A stretch of DNA of 64,000 bases from Marinilactibacillus sp036039175 (GTDB lineage: Bacteria > Bacillota > Bacilli > Lactobacillales > Carnobacteriaceae_A). This document shows, piece after piece, positions 8,004 through 16,077 of the stretch. The notes under the pieces were generated by a model that worked only from the letters and a program-made list of their open reading frames with translations, was not told where the DNA came from and made no database searches. The position numbers were made by a program, and so were the translations under genes. The stretch lies in NCBI RefSeq assembly GCF_036039175.1, contig NZ_JAYXKP010000001.1, forward strand, positions 620,001 through 684,000. The letters are read 5' to 3'. Every line of letters starts with the position of its first letter. Position 1 is the first letter of the stretch.

Positions 8004-9662
8004 TTATTCTACTGAAATCAGATATGGATAAACAGGTTGTCCACCTTCGTGGATTTCAATTTCTATATCTTCATATTTTTCTTCAACAGCTTTTCCTATC
8101 TCTTCAGCAACTTCTCGTGAGCCATCTTCTCCATAAAGAAGAGTCAGAATCTCACTTTCGTCGCTAATCATTTGATCGATAGTATCTAGGGTGACTTGTT
8201 TGATGTCCGTAGCTGAAACTTTTATTGTTCCATCAATAATACCCATGAAATCATCTTTTTTGATTGTAACACCATTGATTTCAGTATCACGAACAGCAAA
8301 GGTTACTTGACCTGAAACAACAGCTTTTAATTCTGCCGTCATATCTTCTTTGTTGGTTGCAAGATCATGAGTCGCATTAAACCCTAACATTGAAGTCAAA
8401 CCTTGTTGGATTGTTCTTGTCTCCACAACAACAGTATCAACTTCAGAAACTTCTGCTGCTTGTTCTGCAGCCATGAAGATATTCTTGTTGTTTGGAAGGA
8501 TAATATATTGTTTAGCTGGAACTTCTCCCATTGCTTTTACAATGTCTTCTGTACTAGGGTTCATTGTCTGTCCGCCTAGAAGTACGTAATCGACTCCTAA
8601 ACTTTCGAACATTTTCTTGATCCCTTCGCCTGCTGCCACTGCAACTACGGCAATCTCTTTTTCTTCAACTTTCTTTTTAGGCGTAGTTGAGTCAGAAGAT
8701 AATGCAGAATGCTGCTCTCTCATGTTATCTACTTTGATTTTCATTAGAGAACCGAATTTTTGTCCATAGTTCATCACTTCTCCGGGATGCTCTGTATGGA
8801 CATGGACTTTGATGACTTCATCATCGGCTACTACAAGTAAAGAATCTCCCATCTTATCAAGATGATTACGGAAATGATCATAATCAAATTCACTATCAAC
8901 CGTTTCGCCTTCACCGATACGCACCATGATCTCAGTACAGTATCCAAAAGTAATATCTTCTGTGTGCACGTGTTCATGTACATCACTTCTATGGTGTTCA
9001 GCACGAACAAGCTCTTCAAGTTCCGGAGTTTCTTCGACCGGCGCTTCTCCAGTTAGTGACGACAAGAAACCTTCATATACGTATACTAAACCTTGTCCAC
9101 CACTATCTACAACGCCAACTTCTTTAAGTACTGGTAAAAGATCTGGAGTTTTTTTAAGCGATTTTTTTGCTGAAGATAATACTTTTTCCATTACTTCAAT
9201 GATATTATCTGTTTCTTTTGCTTTTTTCACACCTGATTTAGCGGATTCTCTTGCTACAGTTAAAATGGTTCCTTCTACAGGTTTCATGACAGCATTATAA
9301 GCAGACTCCACACCATTTTGGAATGCAGCTGCAAATTGTTTTGAATCAATTGTTTTATGTTCTTGAATCTCTTTTGCAAATCCTCTGAAAAGTTGCGATA
9401 AGATAACTCCAGAGTTTCCTCTAGCACCCATCAACAATCCTTTTGCCAAGGCTTGAGCAATTTCTCCTAAATGATCACTATCTGTTTCTTTTACAGCTTT
9501 TGCTCCACTTGTAAAAGACAAATTCATATTTGTACCAGTATCTCCATCTGGAACCGGAAATACGTTCAGAGAGTTGACGTATTCAGTATTCTCATCCAGT
9601 CTCGTTCTACCAGCTGCAACCATATTTTTAAATTCTTCAGATGTTAAGTTTAATACTTCCAC
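8004..9662 (-). CDS. fakA: Fatty-acid kinase ATP-binding subunit (DAK2/YloV family)
   Basis: 552 aa from the chosen start. The N-terminal DAK2-like domain has the nucleotide/Mg motif PDGDTGTNM (about 38-46) and LLMGARGNSGVILSQ; a DegV-like C-terminal region follows. Family members phosphorylate fatty acids bound to a FakB protein, feeding the acyl-phosphate pool shared with PlsX. I chose GTG at 9662: AAGGGAGG lies 11 bases upstream, and starting here aligns the protein with YloV homologues. A longer frame from GTG at 9686 would put the ribosome site inside the gene. It is co-transcribed with asp23, and no fakB is in the window. Confidence 0.9.
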   Translation of the reverse strand: MEVLNLTSEEFKNMVAAGRTRLDENTEYVNSLNVFPVPDGDTGTNMNLSFTSGAKAVKETDSDHLGEIAQALAKGLLMGARGNSGVILSQLFRGFAKEIQEHKTIDSKQFAAAFQNGVESAYNAVMKPVEGTILTVARESAKSGVKKAKETDNIIEVMEKVLSSAKKSLKKTPDLLPVLKEVGVVDSGGQGLVYVYEGFLSSLTGEAPVEETPELEELVRAEHHRSDVHEHVHTEDITFGYCTEIMVRIGEGETVDSEFDYDHFRNHLDKMGDSLLVVADDEVIKVHVHTEHPGEVMNYGQKFGSLMKIKVDNMREQHSALSSDSTTPKKKVEEKEIAVVAVAAGEGIKKMFESLGVDYVLLGGQTMNPSTEDIVKAMGEVPAKQYIILPNNKNIFMAAEQAAEVSEVDTVVVETRTIQQGLTSMLGFNATHDLATNKEDMTAELKAVVSGQVTFAVRDTEINGVTIKKDDFMGIIDGTIKVSATDIKQVTLDTIDQMISDESEILTLLYGEDGSREVAEEIGKAVEEKYEDIEIEIHEGGQPVYPYLISVE

Positions 9663-9681
9663 TTTATTGGTTTCCTCCCTT

Positions 9682-9699
9682 GTCACAAGGATTTGTGAC
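9682..9699 (-). promoter_or_regulatory. Hairpin touching the fakA ribosome site
   Basis: GTCACAA (9682-9688) and TTGTGAC (9693-9699) form a perfect 7-bp stem with a 4-base loop, ending exactly where the fakA AAGGGAGG begins (9674-9681). It may modulate initiation at fakA. Confidence 0.35.
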
Positions 9700-9714
9700 T
9701 ATGGTAATCTCTAT

Positions 9715-10068
9715 TTATACGCGTACGCCTTGTACGAAAACATTTACTGATTTAGCTTTGATACCAAGATTTGCTTCTAATTGATAGATCACATGTTCTT
9801 GAACGTTTTTTGATACTTCAGAAATCTTAGTACCGTAACTAACGATAATATAAACATCGATTACAATTTCTTCATCTTCTTGTCTTACAACAATCCCGCG
9901 CGAATAGTTTTCACGATTCAAAATCTCAATGAGTCCATCACGTACTTGTTTTCGGCTGGCCATGCCTACGATACCAAAATTTTCTGTTGCGGCTCCGCCT
10001 ACCACAGTTGCGATTACCTCATTTGAAATTTCAACATTGCCGAATTGAGTTTTCAGATTAACTGTCAT
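9715..10068 (-). CDS. Asp23/Gls24 family envelope stress protein (YloU-like)
   Basis: 117 aa, a compact Asp23 domain: GNVEISNEVIATVVGGAATENFG at the N-terminus, the alternating region DGLIEILNRENYSRGIVV, and the final VNVFVQGVRV. Members associate with the membrane through partners and affect cell-envelope homeostasis; the exact role of the YloU branch is not established. The yloU-yloV pair next to rpmB matches the Bacillus order. The start ATG has GAGGGG 11 bases upstream. It is first in the asp23-fakA-recG-plsX unit, divergent from rpmB. Confidence 0.93.
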   Translation of the reverse strand: MTVNLKTQFGNVEISNEVIATVVGGAATENFGIVGMASRKQVRDGLIEILNRENYSRGIVVRQEDEEIVIDVYIIVSYGTKISEVSKNVQEHVIYQLEANLGIKAKSVNVFVQGVRV

Positions 10069-10158
10069 TAATGATTTTCCCCTCTCTATTCAAAATTCTC
10101 ATGATCACAATTAAAGATGCTTTTATTTTCATGAATTACAAATTGAATACTCAAACAT

Positions 10159-10192
10159 ATTTTAGCATATCGTGATTTATAATGGAAGACAA
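10159..10192 (-). promoter_or_regulatory. Probable promoter of asp23-fakA-recG-plsX
   Basis: Two overlapping options on the minus strand each have a 17-base spacer: TTGTCT (10187-10192) with TATGCT (10164-10169), and an extended -10 TGCTAAAAT (TAAAAT at 10159-10164) with a poor -35. Either would give a leader of roughly 85-90 bases. Confidence 0.4.
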
Positions 10193-10271
10193 TACCTATT
10201 TTATCACTTTTAGCTCTATTATCGACATTTTACTGTCAAGGTACATTACTTGAAAGAATGATAATATTTTC

Positions 10272-10300
10272 TTGCTTGTTTGTTATGTCTATGGTATCTT
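10272..10300 (+). promoter_or_regulatory. Promoter of rpmB
   Basis: TTGCTT (10272-10277) and TATCTT (10295-10300) are separated by 17 bases. A 7-bp hairpin (AGCTTCT/AGAAGCT, 10316-10335) follows in the leader, 10 bases before the GGAGG of rpmB. Confidence 0.65.
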
Positions 10301-10360
10301 ATATAAGTATGATTTAGCTTCTTATCGTAGAAGCTATTGCGTAAAGGAGGAGAGTTAATT

Positions 10361-10549
10361 ATGACTAAAGAATGTTTCGTAACTGGACGTAAAGCTAGAA
10401 GTGGAAATAACCGCTCACACGCTAACAATAAATCTAAACGTCGCTTCGCTGCAAACTTGCAAAAAGTACGTATTATGGTTGATGGACAACCTAAAAAAGT
10501 ATGGGTTTCTGCACGTGCCCTTAAATCAGGTAAAGTAGAACGCGTATAA
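10361..10549 (+). CDS. rpmB: 50S ribosomal protein L28
   Basis: 62 aa, highly basic. It begins MTKECFVTGRKARSGNNRSHA, the L28 hallmark, and has the conserved core RRFAANLQKVRI. It is a component of the large ribosomal subunit. The start ATG at 10361 has AAAGGAGG about 10 bases upstream; an earlier in-frame ATG would include the ribosome site and is not used. It is a single-gene plus-strand unit with its own promoter and strong terminator, set opposite its minus-strand neighbours as in Bacillus. Confidence 0.98.
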   Translation: MTKECFVTGRKARSGNNRSHANNKSKRRFAANLQKVRIMVDGQPKKVWVSARALKSGKVERV

Positions 10550-10568
10550 TTCTTAATGAGTCTTAGAG

Positions 10569-10606
10569 CCAACAAACGTTGATTATTCAATGTTTGTTGG
10601 TTTTTT
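10569..10606 (+). terminator. Intrinsic terminator of rpmB
   Basis: CCAACAAAC...GTTTGTTGG forms a long stem extended by TTGA/TCAA around a short loop and is followed by six T residues. Confidence 0.9.
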
Positions 10607-10635
10607 GTTTGTCATTTTCGTTAAACTATATGCCT

Positions 10636-10666
10636 AAAAAAAAGAAACCAGCACTGAGCTCGCTTC
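10636..10666 (-). terminator. Terminator after the PilZ gene
   Basis: On the minus strand GAAGCGAGC and GCTGGTTTC pair with one mismatch and one G.U around a 5-base loop, followed by eight U residues. Confidence 0.7.
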
Positions 10667-10675
10667 TCGTTATGA

Positions 10676-11056
10676 TTATGCCTCTTCATTTTCGAAGATA
10701 TTGTCTCGATAATGCTTACTTTGATATTTATTAATTCTTCTAATTAATTCTGATTCTTCTTTAGTCGACACAGAAACTAGCTTGACCCCGTAACGAATAT
10801 AGCGATCCTCGTCTTCTGAATACTTTCTTACAATACATCCCACTAGCTCAAACTTTTCACCTGCTAAATCAAATCGAAAGTTATATTTAAGAAATTCAGA
10901 TATCAGAAATTTTTCTCTACTGACAAAAGAAAGCCCGTTTCCGCTTATGTCGACCATCGTAATTTCGTATGTAGTATCTTTTTTTCCTGGAAGAATCATC
11001 ATGGCGTCTTTAAATCCTTTTATCCTAACCCTGAAAAATTTTCTTCTATTGATCAT
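10676..11056 (-). CDS. Stand-alone PilZ domain protein
   Basis: 126 aa consisting of a single PilZ beta-barrel. The RxxxR motif is RKFFR (5-9) and the second motif DISGNG (36-41) fits [D/N]xSxxG, the two elements that bind cyclic-di-GMP in known PilZ proteins. No N-terminal YcgR domain, kinase or export domain is attached. It is a monocistronic unit with its own terminator. A perfect inverted repeat (11190-11219) lies about 135 bases upstream of the start. The target is unknown; cyclic-di-GMP signalling is uncommon in Lactobacillales, so this may be a receptor, or a degenerate one that no longer binds nucleotide. Confidence 0.85.
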   Translation of the reverse strand: MINRRKFFRVRIKGFKDAMMILPGKKDTTYEITMVDISGNGLSFVSREKFLISEFLKYNFRFDLAGEKFELVGCIVRKYSEDEDRYIRYGVKLVSVSTKEESELIRRINKYQSKHYRDNIFENEEA

Positions 11057-11286
11057 TTGTTCTTCCTCTTTTCATTAAATTTAAATAGATTTTTGAAGAC
11101 GTTCCTTCTTACTATGTATGTTGTTTAATTATTCAGTTTATTTATTCAGTTAATTTCGCTTTTCTATTTTAACATAAAATGGTCAGTCAGTAGAGATACA
11201 AACTAAATATTATCTCTACGTTAAAAAAGCGACTATTCTAACTAAGAATGTTCAATATTATACTTGAATACTATCTAAGCATACAC
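11057..11286. other. Intergenic region upstream of the PilZ gene
   Basis: No gene was found. It holds a perfect 9-bp inverted repeat GTAGAGATA/TATCTCTAC (11190-11198 and 11211-11219, 12-base loop), a possible operator or leader hairpin, and AT-rich sequence. Several -10-like hexamers are present, but none is paired with a convincing -35. Confidence 0.5.
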
Positions 11287-11316
11287 AAAAGGTCTCTTCC
11301 CGTCTAGAAGAGACCT
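11287..11316 (-). terminator. Terminator downstream of the 121-aa unknown gene
   Basis: AGGTCTCTTC (11290-11299) and GAAGAGACCT (11307-11316) form a perfect 10-bp stem with a 7-base loop. Four U residues follow on the minus strand. Confidence 0.7.
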
Positions 11317-11380
11317 GTTATTTTATTCAATTACCACTTATCAAAAAATTTAGTTTACTTTAGAGATCTATCTGTTTTTA

Positions 11381-11746
11381 CTAACGATTTAACATTTCTA
11401 ATTTACGAATCAACACTGTTTGATGCTCTTTGATACCAATAAGCGTGGGTCTGATCACTAGTTTATAAGTTTGATCTCCAGTTTTAAATACCACTTTCTT
11501 CATATATAACCCACTAAGATTAAAGCTTTCTATTGAACCAATAGGAATGACCGTTGCAACTTTTTCTTCTAGCTTAAAATTTAATTGAATTAACGTAAGG
11601 TTCGTTTCATCCAGTACAACAATATAAAACTTTGGTACCGGAATAGATAATAGTTTTGATTGTTCTGCGTAACCTGAAACAGCTGTATCGTTCCCATATT
11701 TTTCTTTCATTTCATTTAGAAAGTCTTTTGTAACAACTAGTGGCAT
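11381..11746 (-). CDS. Small soluble protein of unknown function, PH-like
   Basis: 121 aa from the chosen start; I do not recognise a named family. After a helical N-terminus (VTKDFLNEMKEKYG) the sequence is a run of alternating strands (KFYIVVLDETNLTLIQLN, KVATVIPIGSIESFNLS, KKVVFKTGDQTYKLVI) ending in a short helix. That pattern is common in bacterial PH-like domains. It has no signal peptide or membrane segment. ATG at 11746 is preferred because AAAGGG lies 9 bases upstream; the ATG at 11755 is too close to it. It is probably monocistronic, sitting between thiN and the PilZ gene. Confidence 0.65.
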   Translation of the reverse strand: MPLVVTKDFLNEMKEKYGNDTAVSGYAEQSKLLSIPVPKFYIVVLDETNLTLIQLNFKLEEKVATVIPIGSIESFNLSGLYMKKVVFKTGDQTYKLVIRPTLIGIKEHQTVLIRKLEMLNR

Positions 11747-11830
11747 ATGACTCATCCCTTTTGTTTTTAACTTTACCGTATTCCATTAAGATTACCTATT
11801 AAAACACTTTTGGTATAGAAAAACTAGATT

Positions 11831-12484
11831 TTAAATGGTATTGTCTCGGCTTTGTATAAATGCGATGAGCCCTTTTTTGAATGAAAAGTATGCGTGGGGT
11901 TCTATAAATTCATTACTGATCAATGCAATTGGATAATCATAGTTGGTGTCTGATACGGTGTATTTAAACCCATCACCGATCGTCATTTCTTCTATAGGAG
12001 TCAATCCGATAATCGAACAGTACTGCTTATCTGTCTCTTGTTGGACACTGTATTCTCCTGAACTATAGAAGTGAATAGAATTCGTTTGATCTACAAAAAT
12101 TAATTTTGAAACAAGCTGTTCAAACCTTGGTTGTAGTGGAATCATTAACGTACTCATCAGATGATCGATACGTCCTCCTGCCCAGCCATATAGATATATT
12201 TTTTCTACATCGAACAGTTTTTCAGCATAAACGAGACTAAGTTCAGCGTCTGTGTCATCTTTTTCAGGTTTGAATGGGATAACTTTTTGTGCATTATTCT
12301 CAATTAGCCTTTTTTCTTGTTCCGTTATAGAATCAAAATCTCCTAACACTAGATCAGGCGTATACCCTTTTTCTACCAAAAAAAGTCCACCTCTATCAAC
12401 ACCTACATATATATCCTCAAGATTCTTTTCTGGAAGTATGTTTTGCTTATCAGGACTTCCTAATACGATGTGCACTACACTCAT
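11831..12484 (-). CDS. thiN: Thiamine pyrophosphokinase
   Basis: 217 aa. Family motifs are visible: the early YVGVDRGGLFLVEKG, the loop LVLGDFDSI, FKPEKDDTDAELSLVYA, and YGWAGGRIDHLMST. The enzyme transfers pyrophosphate from ATP to thiamine to make the cofactor TPP. The start ATG follows the rpe stop directly (TAAATG). It is the last gene of the gmk-to-thiN cluster. Thiamine import by ThiT, encoded at 36782-37351 under a TPP riboswitch, would supply its substrate. Confidence 0.95.
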   Translation of the reverse strand: MSVVHIVLGSPDKQNILPEKNLEDIYVGVDRGGLFLVEKGYTPDLVLGDFDSITEQEKRLIENNAQKVIPFKPEKDDTDAELSLVYAEKLFDVEKIYLYGWAGGRIDHLMSTLMIPLQPRFEQLVSKLIFVDQTNSIHFYSSGEYSVQQETDKQYCSIIGLTPIEEMTIGDGFKYTVSDTNYDYPIALISNEFIEPHAYFSFKKGLIAFIQSRDNTI

Positions 12485-13135
12485 TTAATTCACCGCATGC
12501 TTTAGATTGGTAATTTGTCCTTCTGGATCTTCAGCTCCGTATACATAAGATCCAGCTACAAAGACATCTGTTCCAGCTTCTCTACAAAGCTTTGCTGTCT
12601 CAGGTACGATTCCACCATCAACTTCAATGAGGAAGTTGAGCTGCTGATTTTTTCTGAGTATATCCAATTCACTAATTTTTTGTATTGTTTCAGGTAAGAA
12701 ACTTTGTCCGCCAAATCCTGGGTTAACGGTCATAACTAAAACCATGTCGACCATATGAAGAAGAGGCTTAATGGAATCAACTGAAGTTCCCGGGTTAATG
12801 ACGATCCCTGCTTTCACACCGTGTGTTTTGATAAGTTGTAACGCCCGATGAATATGGGGGGTACTCTCAAAGTGAACAGATATATAATCCGCACCTGCTT
12901 TTGCAAAATCTTCAATATAATTTTCAGGATTCTCAATCATTAAATGGCAATCAAGAGGTAGAGAAGTATGTGGTCTGATAGCCTCTACAACGTTATAGCC
13001 AAAAGTGATATTCGGAACAAAATGACCGTCCATAACGTCCACATGAATCCAATCTGCTCCGCCTTTTTCAACTAAAGCAATTTGTTCTTTCAGTCTAGAA
13101 AAATCTGCACTTAAAATCGAAGGTGCTATCTTCAT
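12485..13135 (-). CDS. rpe: Ribulose-phosphate 3-epimerase
   Basis: 216 aa TIM barrel. Conserved stretches are IAPSILSADFSRL, DWIHVDVMDGHFVPNI with metal and substrate ligands, LDCHLMIENP, and MTVNPGFGGQSF. It interconverts ribulose-5-phosphate and xylulose-5-phosphate in the pentose phosphate pathway. Its ATG overlaps the rsgA stop by one base (TAATG), indicating translational coupling in the rsgA-rpe-thiN series. Confidence 0.97.
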   Translation of the reverse strand: MKIAPSILSADFSRLKEQIALVEKGGADWIHVDVMDGHFVPNITFGYNVVEAIRPHTSLPLDCHLMIENPENYIEDFAKAGADYISVHFESTPHIHRALQLIKTHGVKAGIVINPGTSVDSIKPLLHMVDMVLVMTVNPGFGGQSFLPETIQKISELDILRKNQQLNFLIEVDGGIVPETAKLCREAGTDVFVAGSYVYGAEDPEGQITNLKHAVN

Positions 13136-14049
13136 TAAAACGCTCCTTTTTTCTTATAACGTGGTTTTCGGTTCTTTATTTCTTCCAAGAAAAGCAAGTA
13201 ATGATCATATCTATATTGTGAGATTGTATGCTGTTCAACAGCGTTTTTAACGGCACACTTAGGTTCTTCCAAGTGAATACAACCGCTGAATTTACATTCC
13301 GATCTCAACGCCCACATTTCAGGGAAATATTCAGTCAACTCTTCCGCTTCAATATCATCGAAATTTAAAGAACTGAATCCCGGGGTATCTGCTATTAGAC
13401 TATTCATCAATGGAATCAATTCGACATGTCTGGTCGTATGCTTACCTCGGCCTAAAGATTTGGAGGTTTCTCCTGTTTTCAACTCAAGAGAGCCATCGAT
13501 CGTGTTCAACAACGTTGACTTACCCGCTCCAGATTGCCCAATAAAGACAATCAACTTGCCTCCAAATTGATCTCTAAAGATTTTTTCAACTTGTTCTTTT
13601 TTATTCGCTTCAGATTCTTCTGTAAGAATAAACTGATAGCCAATTTCAGTATAGTCTTTCTGATATTGAAGTATTTCTAGTCTTTGCTCTTCGGTCAATA
13701 GATCCAGTTTTGTTATGAAGATAACCGGCTCTATATGTTTAGATTCTAGCATAACTAAAAATCGGTCTAGGAGTTGCGTCGAAAATCCAGGATCAATCGC
13801 TGACATGATGATAATGCCTACGTCCACATTTGCTACTTGAGGTCTTGTTAATTCATTTTTTCGGTCAAGAAGATTTTGAATGACGCCTTCTGTTAAGTTG
13901 CCACTTTCGAATTCCACATAATCTCCAACCAAAGGCGTCAAATTCTGATTTCTGAAAACCCCTCTAGCTCTTGTCTGATATATTGTTTTAGAATCATCCG
14001 TTACATAATAAAATCCACTAAGTGCCTTTGTTATCTGTCCCTTTTGCAA
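13135..14049 (-). CDS. rsgA: Ribosome small-subunit-dependent GTPase RsgA
   Basis: 304 aa circularly permuted GTPase. An N-terminal OB fold is followed by the G domain (ITKLDLL as G4, then P-loop GQSGAGKST, then DTPGF as G3) and a zinc-knuckle end with CKFSGCIHLEEPKC. It assists late 30S maturation and releases from the subunit upon GTP hydrolysis. The start codon is TTG at 14049, preceded by GGGAAGG at a suitable distance. It lies directly after prkC, as in Bacillus. Confidence 0.96.
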   Translation of the reverse strand: MQKGQITKALSGFYYVTDDSKTIYQTRARGVFRNQNLTPLVGDYVEFESGNLTEGVIQNLLDRKNELTRPQVANVDVGIIIMSAIDPGFSTQLLDRFLVMLESKHIEPVIFITKLDLLTEEQRLEILQYQKDYTEIGYQFILTEESEANKKEQVEKIFRDQFGGKLIVFIGQSGAGKSTLLNTIDGSLELKTGETSKSLGRGKHTTRHVELIPLMNSLIADTPGFSSLNFDDIEAEELTEYFPEMWALRSECKFSGCIHLEEPKCAVKNAVEQHTISQYRYDHYLLFLEEIKNRKPRYKKKGAF

Positions 14050-14073
14050 ATAGTTCCTTCCCTTCTAATAGGT

Positions 14074-16077
14074 TTATTCCGTTAAGCCAGATTCTTCCAT
14101 TATAACTTCGTCGTCGCGTTCTACTCTATAGCTAGCAGATTGTCCTTCTTCAATAACAAAACTTAAAATTTCAGGAGTATCTTCAGTAATCTCGTATTCT
14201 TTGAAAACTGCATCGATTGAGTTTTCTGCGTCTTCTATATAGATTCTAATCAGATTTGGCACAGGTTCTGTCGCTGGTTCTTCTTCCTCTCCAGATTCCG
14301 GATCTGGATCCTGATCCTGATCCTGATCTGGCTCTTCTTCTACTGGTTCGTAAGGAATGATGATGCCTTCATCAAATGTCGTTTGCGAGACTTCTTCTGG
14401 CCCTGTAGAAAACACAACTGAAATACGGCTTCCTGAATAAATGGTTGTTCCAGCTTCCGGTGACTGACTACTGACTTGTCCTGCAGGAATGTCATCACTC
14501 GGTTCATCCGTACTAGATACGGACAAACTCAGTTCATCTGCATAGTCTAAAACACCCGCTTCTGAATATCCAGTCAAATCTCTTAAAGTATAACCTGCCT
14601 GTCCTGTACTTACAGTCAGAGTAATAGTTGTTTCTCCTGGAATGATTTCTTCTCCAGCTTCAATATCTTGAGAAATGATATTTCCTTCTGCTATTGTATT
14701 ACTACTTTGTTGGACACTCTCAACAGTAAATCCTAATGTAGTCAGTTCTGCCCGAATGTCTTCGTAAACTTCCCCTTCATAGTCTTCAACTTCATACGGT
14801 TCTTGTCCAGTGCTAACATAAAGAACAACCTCAGCTTCTTCTCTCAGTGTAGAGCCAGCTGCCGGATTAGAACGAATCACCGATCCTGATTCTACCTCTT
14901 CACTAGTCTGCTCTATCGGTTCGCCAAGTGTTAAGTTTAACTCCGTTAGTTGTTCTTCAGCCTCTTCTTGTGTCATTCCAGCAAGTTCTGGAACCGTGAC
15001 TTCTCCAGGTCTTGTAAAGAATCCAATAGCCCCTACAACTATGGTTAAGAATAAAAGGATCAATACCAACCAGATCCATTTTCTTTTTTTACGTTTTTTA
15101 GGAGGCGTCTTTTCTTCAGCCTGTTGATCATTAGCGTTCTGTTTGACTTCGCTTTCTGACTGATCCTGTTCTGGTTGATCAGGTACGACAATTGGCGTAA
15201 TGACCATGGTGTCTTCTTTATCAGAGTCTCTTGGTACAAACTTACTTTCACTAGCTCTCTCAGGAGAAAGTGCCGTCATTAAGTCTTCTTTCATCTCGTC
15301 AATGGTCTGATAACGTTGACTTGCTTCTTTAGCCGTTGCTTTTAAAACAACATTTTCGAGCGGCTGTGGAATACGGTTATCAATATCTCTGATCGACGGT
15401 AGCTCATTTTGGAAATGCTTCAATGCAATAGAAACAGCAGACTCACCATCGAAGGGAACATCTCCTGTCAGCAATTCAAACAATAAAATCCCCAATGAAT
15501 AAATGTCCGACTGCTTGGTGGCCATACTTCCACGAGCTTGTTCAGGAGATAGATAATGAACAGAACCTAGTAAAGAATTGGTTTGCGTAATAGAATTTTG
15601 AGAAAGCGCCACAGCTATCCCAAAATCCGTTATTTTCACTGAATCATGATGATCAATTAAAATATTTTGTGGCTTGATATCTCTATGAATGATATGGTGC
15701 TGATGAGCATACCGAACAGCATCCAGTATTTGACTCATTATACCAATGGATTTCTTGTATGGAATTGGATGGTGATCATGAATATATTGCTTCAAATCTG
15801 TACCTTCTACGTATTCCATTACAATATAAGGATTTTCATCTTCTCCAACATCATAAATATTTACAATATTTGGATGGACAAGTTCTGTCGTTGCAAGTGC
15901 TTCTCTTTTAAATCTTCTAATACTGTTTTCGTCATTATGGAAATTATAAGCCATTAACTTAACAGCAACGTCTCTTTCGAGGATAAGGTCCTTAGCAAGG
16001 TAGACTTTGGCCATACCACCTGCACCAATACTCTTGATGACTTTGTACCTTCCATTGATTCTTTCTCCAGTCTCCAT
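14074..16077 (-). CDS. prkC: Ser/Thr protein kinase with PASTA domains (PrkC/StkP type)
   Basis: 667 aa. The kinase domain has the glycine loop GAGGMAKVYLA (18-28), catalytic K40, HRDIKPQN with D133, DFG at 151-153 and SPEQARG. A basic stretch and one membrane segment (about 336-357) follow, then three extracellular PASTA repeats beginning VTVPELAGM, YEVEDYEGE and YTLRDLTGY. After them comes a very acidic linker containing (DQ)3DPDP and a C-terminal domain of unknown fold. PASTA domains sense peptidoglycan fragments and lipid II, and the kinase regulates cell-wall growth. The ATG abuts the stop codon of its phosphatase partner prpC. Confidence 0.96.
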   Translation of the reverse strand: METGERINGRYKVIKSIGAGGMAKVYLAKDLILERDVAVKLMAYNFHNDENSIRRFKREALATTELVHPNIVNIYDVGEDENPYIVMEYVEGTDLKQYIHDHHPIPYKKSIGIMSQILDAVRYAHQHHIIHRDIKPQNILIDHHDSVKITDFGIAVALSQNSITQTNSLLGSVHYLSPEQARGSMATKQSDIYSLGILLFELLTGDVPFDGESAVSIALKHFQNELPSIRDIDNRIPQPLENVVLKATAKEASQRYQTIDEMKEDLMTALSPERASESKFVPRDSDKEDTMVITPIVVPDQPEQDQSESEVKQNANDQQAEEKTPPKKRKKRKWIWLVLILLFLTIVVGAIGFFTRPGEVTVPELAGMTQEEAEEQLTELNLTLGEPIEQTSEEVESGSVIRSNPAAGSTLREEAEVVLYVSTGQEPYEVEDYEGEVYEDIRAELTTLGFTVESVQQSSNTIAEGNIISQDIEAGEEIIPGETTITLTVSTGQAGYTLRDLTGYSEAGVLDYADELSLSVSSTDEPSDDIPAGQVSSQSPEAGTTIYSGSRISVVFSTGPEEVSQTTFDEGIIIPYEPVEEEPDQDQDQDPDPESGEEEEPATEPVPNLIRIYIEDAENSIDAVFKEYEITEDTPEILSFVIEEGQSASYRVERDDEVIMEESGLTE

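Noticed and set aside
10246..10590. 114-codon minus-strand frame across rpmB
   Set aside because: It is antisense to L28 and overlaps the rpmB promoter and terminator; composition is not that of a real protein.
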